Part shown: positions 48,876 to 58,057 of the stretch, one piece after another
Numbering within the stretch: position 1 is the first letter of the stretch
Layout: each line of letters opens with the position of its first letter
Source: Roseiflexaceae bacterium
GTDB lineage: Bacteria > Chloroflexota > Chloroflexia > Chloroflexales > Roseiflexaceae
Assembly: GCA_947474225.1 (NCBI GenBank)
Contig: CANJHS010000017.1
Span: forward strand, 1 to 59,778
DNA: 59,778 nt
Direction: 5' to 3'
The notes under the pieces: generated by a model
Told to the model about the DNA's origin: nothing
Databases searched by the model: none
The model's input: only the letters and a program-made list of their open reading frames with translations
Made by a program: the position numbers and the translations under genes

Positions 48876-49415
48876 CTATACCAACGTCGTGGCCGCCAAG
48901 ACGGGTGAGCGCTGGGGGATGAGCATAGCATTCTTGAGTGCCGTGGCGGTCCACTCGATGACCGCATCGACATACGAGAACAATCCATCATACACTGCCG
49001 AGATGCCGATTGCCCATGGCTCGCGTCGTGATGCGTCGAATGCGAGTACGGCAGCGCGGAACTGCGCCGGGTACTTCATCCCTACATGGACGGCGGGACA
49101 CTGTGCGCGTATCTGAATGAGTGTCTTGACCGCCGGCATAGGCACATAGCAGGCACCACTCGCACGCATGTGTGCACCATCGTGCTCTACCACAATCTGC
49201 AGTGGGCTCAGCGATCCAATGAGATACAACAAGACCGGCACAATCAACAAAAATCCCAGCGTACGGAGGATCAATCCGACGGTCTTTGTAAGTAAATCGA
49301 ATGCATTCCATTCGAGGTTACCACCACAGTTTCGACACGGATGCACATCGCGGCGCATGACTGCACCGCAATGAATACACATCCGTTCGGTTGTCTGCCA
49401 GTTATGTTTGGCCAT
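48876..49415 (-). CDS. Zinc-ribbon membrane protein of unknown function (A)
   Basis: 179 residues. An N-terminal zinc ribbon MCIHCGAVMRRDVHPCRNCG (two CxxC pairs, residues ~12-31), a membrane helix (GLILRTLGFLLIVPVLLYLIG, ~48-68), and an extracytoplasmic C-terminal domain of ~110 residues. That domain shows ALAFDAS-like and IEWTATALKNA segments and two Cys (GACYVP, AQCPAV). It sits three bases after its paralogue-like neighbour (B) and 13 bases before ksgA. The layout suggests a cytoplasmic metal-binding sensor or scaffold coupled to an outside domain, which is only an inference; the family is not recognised. Confidence 0.65.
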   Translation of the reverse strand: MAKHNWQTTERMCIHCGAVMRRDVHPCRNCGGNLEWNAFDLLTKTVGLILRTLGFLLIVPVLLYLIGSLSPLQIVVEHDGAHMRASGACYVPMPAVKTLIQIRAQCPAVHVGMKYPAQFRAAVLAFDASRREPWAIGISAVYDGLFSYVDAVIEWTATALKNAMLIPQRSPVLAATTLV

Positions 49416-49418
49416 GGA

Positions 49419-49991
49419 TTACTTCGTTTTGCACCACGGTGCAACCCACGCTGGTCGACACACATCTACCCATGCAGAATGCCATGATAGTTTTGCCTGA
49501 TTGGTGACGGCAGCTTCGTAGCGTGTCACAAAGGTTCCAATGGGGGCGCCGTACTGTTGTGCTTTGACGTACAACCAGCCGACCGTATTTTTTTCATCAC
49601 GAGCCGCTGCTGCCACGAGCCATGGAGGCACATTCGACAAAACCACCAACGAACCCTTTGGCACCGAACAATCGCCTGTACTCAACAGTTCTGTGTATGT
49701 TGCAGTCGGAACAAGCAAGAGGCGTGAAGGCACGATTTGCTTGACACAGGTTACGCGTAGCGTTACAGGTGCGACAAAGCGCAACACCGCAACGAGTCCA
49801 TAGACCGTCACAATTACCACGACCCAAAACGAAAGCAATGACCAAACACTCGACACCACCGAGATACGCCCGGGGATTGGTCTGCCGCAAGAGAGGCAAA
49901 AGCGCATATTCCGCCGAATAGGAAGCGCGCAGTCTGCGCAGGTATAGGTCTGTGTGTTGTTGGTGCGTGAACCGTAAAGGGTTTTCGACAT
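49419..49991 (-). CDS. Zinc-ribbon membrane protein of unknown function (B)
   Basis: 190 residues from ATG at 49991 (AAGGA upstream). N-terminal zinc ribbon TCADCALPIRRNMRFCLSCG (CxxC-x13-CxxC, residues ~17-36), a membrane helix (SLLSFWVVVIVTVYGLVAVL, ~52-71) and an outside domain with VTCVKQIVPSRLLLVPT, then GDCSVPKG and CRPAWVAPWC. Same architecture and cysteine placement as the downstream gene, with weak sequence similarity, so an old duplication is likely. First gene of the group ending in ksgA. Function unknown. Confidence 0.65.
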   Translation of the reverse strand: MSKTLYGSRTNNTQTYTCADCALPIRRNMRFCLSCGRPIPGRISVVSSVWSLLSFWVVVIVTVYGLVAVLRFVAPVTLRVTCVKQIVPSRLLLVPTATYTELLSTGDCSVPKGSLVVLSNVPPWLVAAAARDEKNTVGWLYVKAQQYGAPIGTFVTRYEAAVTNQAKLSWHSAWVDVCRPAWVAPWCKTK

Positions 49992-50118
49992 GTGTCCATT
50001 CCTTCTTGGTGGTGGACGAATCAATTCCATACTGTTAATTCTTCTATTGTGAAGCATCCCGTCTCAGAATGGGCAGTCGTATATTACAATTTCATGACGC
50101 AGCGTGCTACAAGATGAT

Positions 50119-50124
50119 TATAAT
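50119..50124 (+). promoter_or_regulatory. Possible -10 element ahead of the NAD(P)-binding gene
   Basis: TATAAT at 50119-50124 with no convincing -35. The next plus gene begins 80 bases later. Confidence 0.3.
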
Positions 50125-50204
50125 AGAGCATTAGATTTTTTGAACGTACTTTTTCCATCTCGAGCTGTTGTGCGCTGGCATACAGTTAGATTGAAATAGG
50201 TGTT

Positions 50205-50840
50205 ATGCGGTTAGTTATTTTTGGGGCAGGCGGACGCACAGGCAACCACATCGTGCGTCTTGCAATTGCGCTCGGGCACGAGGTCACTGCATTTGCCCGC
50301 AAACCCAACAAATTACCGTTATCCCACGAGCGGATGCGCGTGGTCGTAGGCGACGCCAACGACCCATTTCAAGTCGGGCGGGCTATCCAAGGCACAGAAG
50401 CGATTATCACGACGATTGCACCGCAGCAGACTGCATCCGAAGAGAGTCACACACACATCCTGCAACAAATCATGCAATCCATGCATCGACATCAGGTACA
50501 GCGGATAGTCGCCATGAGTGAATCGATTGTGCTCGACAAATCAGGACTGACCGGTGCAGTCACGACAGGTATGCGACGGATGTTCATAACCCCTTCACAC
50601 GCACGTTGGCTGCGCATAAGCGAACAATACAATAAATGCATACAGTCATCGGGACTTGACTGGACTTTGGTGTGCACGCATCAGCTGACTGACGAGCCAT
50701 TTGATGGTCGCTACATCGTAGAGACGCGTCACAAAAAAACGAATGTCCGCGCCTCACGTGCGAACGTCGCAGACTTTCTGTTGCGGATTGCACTCAATGG
50801 CAGTCACATCCACGAATTGCCAATTATCAGCAATGCTTAG
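50205..50840 (+). CDS. NAD(P)-binding reductase-like protein (BVR-B/NmrA family)
   Basis: 211 residues. The N-terminal Rossmann loop is GAGGRTGNHIVRLAIALGHEVTAFAR, with Arg after strand 2 favouring NADP(H). Later blocks VVVGDANDPFQVGRAI, AIITTIAP, and an SGLDWTLVCTHQLTD segment match atypical SDRs such as biliverdin reductase B or NmrA-like sensors. There is no catalytic YxxxK, which is normal for this subgroup. Substrate unknown. Its stop overlaps the stop of the convergent phosphatase gene by four bases. Confidence 0.82.
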   Translation: MRLVIFGAGGRTGNHIVRLAIALGHEVTAFARKPNKLPLSHERMRVVVGDANDPFQVGRAIQGTEAIITTIAPQQTASEESHTHILQQIMQSMHRHQVQRIVAMSESIVLDKSGLTGAVTTGMRRMFITPSHARWLRISEQYNKCIQSSGLDWTLVCTHQLTDEPFDGRYIVETRHKKTNVRASRANVADFLLRIALNGSHIHELPIISNA

Positions 50841-51574
50841 TCAACTACCGCTGGTCCGAGCAATTTATTGCGAATCATCGCAATTTCTTCTTCTGTCACA
50901 CCGATGTTCCGCATGTACCCAGCAGCATCGGTGTAGGTAAGCGATAGGTGTGACAGCAGTGTGGTGATATATTCGGATTTGGCGGCGATGATATTCGCAA
51001 ATTGCGCTTTGGGTACAAAAAACGGTCGTGTACTCTGAATGTCTGCGTCTATCGCCTTGAGGTTTTGTTGGCTCTCTACATAGTCAGCAATAATGTCTGC
51101 ATCAGCAACGCCGACGAGATTGAGAATCAGGGCGCTCATAATCCCCGTGCGGTCCTTCCCTATATAACAGTGCAGCAATGACGTTGCTTGGGCTTTTGCC
51201 AGGATGGCCACAATAGCCCGAATTGGGTCGCCGCCTTGATCGACAATAGTGCAGTACCAGCCACCGAGATCACGGAACTGGCGAATCATGCCCATATAAC
51301 TCGTTTCGACATACAGCGGGACGTGATGCAAATCGAGCTGCGGTTGCCCGGCAAAGCGATTCGGTCGCTGTGCCACCTCATGGGCATACCGCATGTCGAT
51401 AACCGTGGTCAACCCTGCATCGATACTCTGCTGGCGTGCCCTGTCTGAAATGCGATACGGCGCATCACCGCGCAAAAACACGCGGTACCGCGTCATTTGC
51501 CCGGTTTTGGTGCGGAACCCGCCGAGGTCCCGCACGTTGACCATTCCTTCTATTGGAACATCTCGCGGATTCAT
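50837..51574 (-). CDS. Protein tyrosine/serine phosphatase (IphP-type)
   Basis: 245 residues without signal peptide. The active site HCYIGKDRTGIM contains the C-x5-R loop (Cys ~147, Arg ~153). It is preceded by NVRDLGGFRTKTG and TVIDMRYAHEVAQRP at the N-terminus, the standard start of the Y_phosphatase3 family (N-R-D-L-G-G, D-L-R). The family dephosphorylates phosphotyrosine and phosphoserine proteins or, in some members, phosphoinositides. The substrate here is unknown. It starts 27 bases after the aldose epimerase stop... its own start lies upstream on the minus strand, so the order on the minus transcript is mdh, epimerase, phosphatase. Confidence 0.88.
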   Translation of the reverse strand: MNPRDVPIEGMVNVRDLGGFRTKTGQMTRYRVFLRGDAPYRISDRARQQSIDAGLTTVIDMRYAHEVAQRPNRFAGQPQLDLHHVPLYVETSYMGMIRQFRDLGGWYCTIVDQGGDPIRAIVAILAKAQATSLLHCYIGKDRTGIMSALILNLVGVADADIIADYVESQQNLKAIDADIQSTRPFFVPKAQFANIIAAKSEYITTLLSHLSLTYTDAAGYMRNIGVTEEEIAMIRNKLLGPAVVD

Positions 51575-51601
51575 TGAGTCACACAGTCTAATATTTTTCG
51601 A

Positions 51602-52507
51602 TTATTCGAGGATGTACCCGGACATTGCTTCGCGCGCTTCACCAGGTTGAAGCACAAAAACATGATGATTTTCGATACCATGAGCGAGCATGTTGAATCC
51701 ATCATTGGTATTAGTAACAGGCTCTACAGCAATGTATGGGAAGTCAACAGGCATATACACAATGACATTCCGATACAGATGATCCATCCAATGCGTAATA
51801 TGTGTCTGTGACGCAGGGTAGACAAAGCGAATCGGTTTACCGAGCACACGATTGGTCAGACAGTCATCCACAAAAACATTTCCCAATGGTCGCAGTTTGA
51901 GGTAATCGAGTCGGTCATCTACGGCTATTGGAGCTCCAACGGGTAAGCAATTGACCAAGGGGAATGCGTGCGTACATGGGATCTCGAGCGACAACGTGTC
52001 TGTTGGACTCGTCAGACTGCGCATAATAAAAGGATGTGTCCCGAATCCTGCCGGCATTGGCTGCGTATCAACATTTGCGACACCGATGCGGGTGGTGAAG
52101 TTGTTCCCCTCGAGCCGGTATTCGACCCATGCAGTGAAGGCAAAAGGAAAATTCACTGCCGCGTGTTGTTCTGAATGAAAAGTCATACGGATATGTGTAT
52201 CATCGGCCGAAACGACCGCGAGGGCATATTCACGTACCACGCCGTGGATGGCGGTCCCATCTGGCCAATTTGCGTGTATGAGGTAGTCGATCCCTTGGAA
52301 CGTCATCTTGGCATCTTTGATGCGATTCGACCACGGAATGAGGGGGTAACTGGCGGTTTGTAGGGCATTGGTCATATCGGCTTCGGCGGTTGGACGAAAG
52401 AAATCATGCCATACACCTGCACGCTGTATGCGGGCATATGCAATCGATCCGCCGACATTCGGGAGGACCCCGACTTGCCATGAGTCATTCTGAAGGGTAT
52501 GTACCAT
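51602..52507 (-). CDS. Aldose 1-epimerase family protein
   Basis: 301 residues from ATG at 52507 (GGAG 8 bases upstream). GGSIAYARI and SYPLIPWSNRIKDAKMTF near the start, AIHGVVREYAL carrying the first catalytic His, AGFGTHPFIM with the second His, and VEPVTN with the catalytic Glu match the galactose mutarotase-like fold. It interconverts alpha and beta anomers of free sugars in the cytoplasm, or acts on a phosphorylated sugar. The mdh terminator lies just upstream, so it is probably transcribed separately from mdh. It lies 27 bases ahead of the phosphatase gene, which suggests those two form an operon. Confidence 0.88.
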   Translation of the reverse strand: MVHTLQNDSWQVGVLPNVGGSIAYARIQRAGVWHDFFRPTAEADMTNALQTASYPLIPWSNRIKDAKMTFQGIDYLIHANWPDGTAIHGVVREYALAVVSADDTHIRMTFHSEQHAAVNFPFAFTAWVEYRLEGNNFTTRIGVANVDTQPMPAGFGTHPFIMRSLTSPTDTLSLEIPCTHAFPLVNCLPVGAPIAVDDRLDYLKLRPLGNVFVDDCLTNRVLGKPIRFVYPASQTHITHWMDHLYRNVIVYMPVDFPYIAVEPVTNTNDGFNMLAHGIENHHVFVLQPGEAREAMSGYILE

Positions 52508-52521
52508 GATTGGTACTCCAC

Positions 52522-52554
52522 AAAAACAGCGAGTCACAGGACGTGACTCGCTGT
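52522..52554 (-). terminator. Rho-independent terminator of mdh
   Basis: Minus-strand stem of 12 bp (52554-52543 with 52537-52526), 5-base loop, then TTTTTG. It lies 13 bases past the mdh stop codon and upstream of the epimerase start. Confidence 0.88.
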
Positions 52555-52567
52555 CGATCGGATGTCG

Positions 52568-53539
<972 letters not shown>

Positions 53540-53558
53540 CTATTTTACCACCCAATAG

Positions 53559-53584
53559 AGGTTACAGGTTGGAGGTTACAGGTT
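53559..53584. repeat. Pair of 12-base direct repeats
   Basis: AGGTTACAGGTT occurs at 53559-53570 and again at 53573-53584, two bases apart, in the spacer between mdh and the 2TM gene. A pattern of the same kind as the other short intergenic repeats in the window. Confidence 0.7.
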
Positions 53585-53639
53585 TGCTTTCGAATCTGCG
53601 TCTCAGCGGGAACGTGTTCCTATTGAACCAGGCAAATGC

Positions 53640-53645
53640 TATAAT
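53640..53645 (+). promoter_or_regulatory. Possible -10 box of the 2TM gene
   Basis: TATAAT preceded by TGC, 42 bases before the ATG at 53687. No strong -35 is seen at standard spacing. Confidence 0.4.
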
Positions 53646-53686
53646 CGTGCCATTCAATTCGGTTTTTGAAAGATACAGAGGACAAC

Positions 53687-53983
53687 ATGGAAGAGATCAC
53701 ACACGACGAACAATCTGACGCATATCGTGAGCAGATCCGCAAACGCATCAAACGCCAGCAAGCGTTCCAGCAGTACTTGTCGATCTGGTTTGGGGTTTCA
53801 GTAATCCTGACCATCGTCTGGTTTTTGACCACGCCACGGACCTACTTCTGGCCGATCTGGCCGATGTTTGGCATGGGTATCGGGGCTTTCTTCCAGTGGC
53901 GGGCAGCCTACGGGGCACCCCCGCGTGAGATAACCGACGCCGACATCGACGCCGAAATAGAGCGCATCCAAAAGAATTCATAG
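53687..53983 (+). CDS. 2TM-domain protein
   Basis: 98 residues from ATG at 53687 (AGAGG five bases upstream). A charged, helical N-terminal segment (YREQIRKRIKRQQAFQQYL) leads into two helices, WFGVSVILTIVWFLT and FWPIWPMFGMGIGAFFQW, with the WPxxP...G.GxxF pattern of the small 2TM domain (PF13239-like) often found N-terminal to histidine kinases. It ends in an acidic tail. Alone here, without a kinase. Inner-membrane location; function unknown. Confidence 0.75.
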   Translation: MEEITHDEQSDAYREQIRKRIKRQQAFQQYLSIWFGVSVILTIVWFLTTPRTYFWPIWPMFGMGIGAFFQWRAAYGAPPREITDADIDAEIERIQKNS

Positions 53984-54118
53984 ACTCATGGAATGCCGTG
54001 GGTCGCGATTCTACAGCCGCTATCACGCCCGTGGAATGAAGGTGAAGGGGTAGAGAACGCTCACGCGGAGGCGCAGCGGAATTGAGAACGCAGAGAAGAA
54101 CGGTATAAATGAGTAGTT

Positions 54119-54240
54119 CTTAGGTATCAGTTTTCAGGTATCAGCTGGCGGGCGCACAACGAACGCAAAGCAGCCATTCCCTCAATTTCTGATTTCTGAT
54201 TTCTGATTTCTGATTTCTGATTTCTGATTTCTGATTTCTG
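54119..54240. repeat. Heptanucleotide tandem repeats with a dispersed 14-mer
   Basis: 54186-54240 is a run of seven TTTCTGA units plus a partial eighth, ended by GG. Just upstream, 54119-54143 has CTTAGGTATCAGTT and a second TATCAG. The first of these 14-mers recurs on the other strand at 47984-48012. No spacers of CRISPR type. It lies upstream of the pyr promoter. Confidence 0.85.
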
Positions 54241-54279
54241 GTTTCTCTGTGTGATCCGCTCCTCTGTGGGAATGCAGAA

Positions 54280-54308
54280 TTGACATTTATGGACCGAAGG
54301 AGTAGTAT
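54280..54308 (+). promoter_or_regulatory. Consensus sigma-70 promoter of the pyr operon
   Basis: TTGACA (54280-54285) and TAGTAT (54303-54308) separated by exactly 17 bases. The start would be about 54315. Confidence 0.85.
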
Positions 54309-54314
54309 GCACCT

Positions 54315-55979
<1,665 letters not shown>

Positions 55980-56006
55980 TTTTCATTGTGATCGAGGAGT
56001 TTTGCT

Positions 56007-57371
56007 ATGCCGATTTTGATTACCAACGGGCGCATTTTCGACCCGGATACACGCCAGAGTGAATTAGGCAGCCTGCTCATCGACAACGGTGTGGTACTCG
56101 CCCGCTATCAGGGCGAGTTGCCCGCCGATGCCGGGGTTCGTAGTGCCAGCGGCACAACCGTGATTGATGCAACAAACCGCATCATCAGTCCTGGCCTGAT
56201 CGACCTGCATGTACATTTACGTGAACCGGGTGAAGAGCACAAAGAAACCATTGCCACCGGTACCCGTGCTGCCGCTGCGGGCGGATTCACCGTGGTTGCC
56301 TGTATGCCCAATACCAGACCAGCTGCAGACAGCGTCGCCGTCATCGAACATATCAAACGTGCGGCTGAGAAGGCACATTATGCCGAGGTGTTGCCCATCG
56401 CTGCCGCCACCATCGGCCGCGCCGGCAAAGAGCTGAGTCCGATGCGCGAATTGGTTGCTGCCGGGGCGATTGGCTTTTCGGACGATGGCGTGCCTGTTGC
56501 CGACCCAGCGGTGATGCGCAACGTCTTTGAATACGTCAAAATGCTCGGTGTACCCTACTTTGGTCACTGCGAAGATATGGTGCTGAGCAAAGGGTGGGGC
56601 ATGCATGAAGGCGCAGTGAGCAATCGCCTCGGGTTACCCGGCTATCCATCTGCCGCCGAAGAAGTCGGCATCGCCCGTGATATCGCCCTGTGTGAGCTGA
56701 CGGGCAGTAGACTGCATGTCTGCCACGTGTCGTCCGCTGGTGGTGTCGCCCTGATTCGAGCTGCCAAAGCTCGCGGCGTACGGGTGACTGCCGAGGCATC
56801 CCCACACCATCTGTTGCTGAGCGACCGCTGGGTGTTGGGATGGTTGGATGAGGCTGCCAAAGCCGAAAATATCCCTGGCCTCTCACTCAACCCCACCCTG
56901 CGTGCACCCTACGATACATCCACACGGGTAAGTCCACCGCTCCGCAGTGAAGCCGACGCCGAAGCGGTGCTCATCGGATTACTCGATGGCACACTCGACT
57001 TCGTCGCCACCGACCATGCTCCGCACAGCAAGGTCGACAAAGAAGTCGAATATCGCACCGCCATGGCAGGGTTGATCGGCAGCGAGACAGCGCTTTCGTT
57101 GATGCTGATGCTGGTGCATCGTGGCCGCATGACCATCGAAGATGTCATCGTGCGCATGACCGACATCCCTGCAGCCATGATCGGCCGGGGCACAACGGCA
57201 CTGCGCGTCGGGGGACGCGCCGATGTAACGGTCATCGATCCACAATTGGTTTGGACGGTCGAAGCATCGACCATTCTGTCCAAAAACCACAACACGCCGC
57301 TTCTGGGTAATATGCTCAAAGGCAAAGCAGTGGCAACAATCTATCGTGGTCATATTACCTATCAGGCATAA
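56007..57371 (+). CDS. pyrC: Dihydroorotase
   Basis: 454 residues, class I dihydroorotase length. DLHVHLREPGEEHKETIATGT supplies two zinc His and the substrate Arg, then CMPNTRPAAD, FGHCEDMVL, HVCHVSSAG, and DFVATDHAPHSKVDKE with the catalytic Asp. It cyclises carbamoyl-aspartate to dihydroorotate. It starts 27 bases after pyrB with GAGGAG ahead of the ATG, so it is the third operon gene. Class I enzymes often form a complex with PyrB. Confidence 0.96.
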   Translation: MPILITNGRIFDPDTRQSELGSLLIDNGVVLARYQGELPADAGVRSASGTTVIDATNRIISPGLIDLHVHLREPGEEHKETIATGTRAAAAGGFTVVACMPNTRPAADSVAVIEHIKRAAEKAHYAEVLPIAAATIGRAGKELSPMRELVAAGAIGFSDDGVPVADPAVMRNVFEYVKMLGVPYFGHCEDMVLSKGWGMHEGAVSNRLGLPGYPSAAEEVGIARDIALCELTGSRLHVCHVSSAGGVALIRAAKARGVRVTAEASPHHLLLSDRWVLGWLDEAAKAENIPGLSLNPTLRAPYDTSTRVSPPLRSEADAEAVLIGLLDGTLDFVATDHAPHSKVDKEVEYRTAMAGLIGSETALSLMLMLVHRGRMTIEDVIVRMTDIPAAMIGRGTTALRVGGRADVTVIDPQLVWTVEASTILSKNHNTPLLGNMLKGKAVATIYRGHITYQA

Positions 57372-57373
57372 CG

Positions 57374-58030
57374 ATGATGCGACGTCAAATGTGGAGCAGT
57401 TCCTTGTCTGCGACAGGGAGATCGCAGATTGCGAAAACCGGCATTGCGGCATTGGCGCATTTCCATTCGTCGCCAGCTGCACAGCGCATCCACAGTGCGA
57501 GTCTGTTCCATGCTGGCGACTGGCTGTATGGCTACCTCGAGTCGGAGTTGGTAGGCGAAATCGAGGTATTTGCCAAAGAATTTCTGGCAGACTGTTGCAC
57601 ACCCATAGCCACGTCGCAGGGAGAACGCTGGGCGTTGCCGTTGCTCGATGTATTCCACGATGGCAGCCCTGAGGATAGTGACGTTTGGCGCAGTGTAGAT
57701 GACATACCCGCCCAACGCATCGGTTCGTTGGCACGTCTCAAGCCCGAGACGTACAGCCGGTATGTTTTTTATCACTACCAGCGTCAAGCCGAATTGCCGC
57801 AGAGTTTCAATCGTCGGTATATCATTGGGGCACACGATGCGACGATTTTTTCGTACCAAGAGCTCCCCGCCAAAACCACTCCGCCACCACCACCGACACT
57901 GCCAACCCACAATACGCCCCCTAATTGGCAGACGGTGATGGAGGAGCATTTTGTCCACTGGCCAGATGCACCAATGGGGCAACACGCGTGGCGGGTGCTT
58001 GACTGCATCTGGACCGTACCGCTGCGGTGA
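57374..58030 (+). CDS. Protein of unknown function, last gene region of the pyr operon
   Basis: 218 residues starting two bases after the pyrC stop codon, with no obvious own promoter. No signal peptide and no membrane helix. Visible features: an N-terminal half with HSASLFHAGDWLYGYLESEL and ERWALPLLDVFHDG, a middle YVFYHYQRQAELPQSFNRRYIIG, a proline run (TTPPPPPTLP, about residues 170-180), and a C-terminus VHWPDAPMGQHAWRVLDCIW. I do not recognise the family. The close spacing suggests translation with pyrC, but the following gene is of a different kind, so the link to pyrimidines is not established. Confidence 0.55.
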   Translation: MMRRQMWSSSLSATGRSQIAKTGIAALAHFHSSPAAQRIHSASLFHAGDWLYGYLESELVGEIEVFAKEFLADCCTPIATSQGERWALPLLDVFHDGSPEDSDVWRSVDDIPAQRIGSLARLKPETYSRYVFYHYQRQAELPQSFNRRYIIGAHDATIFSYQELPAKTTPPPPPTLPTHNTPPNWQTVMEEHFVHWPDAPMGQHAWRVLDCIWTVPLR

Positions 58031-58057
58031 CATTCGTACCGACACAATGGAGTGTAT

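Noticed and set aside
54186-54240. Tandem repeat considered as a CRISPR array
   Set aside because: Units are 7 bases with no spacers and there are no cas genes.
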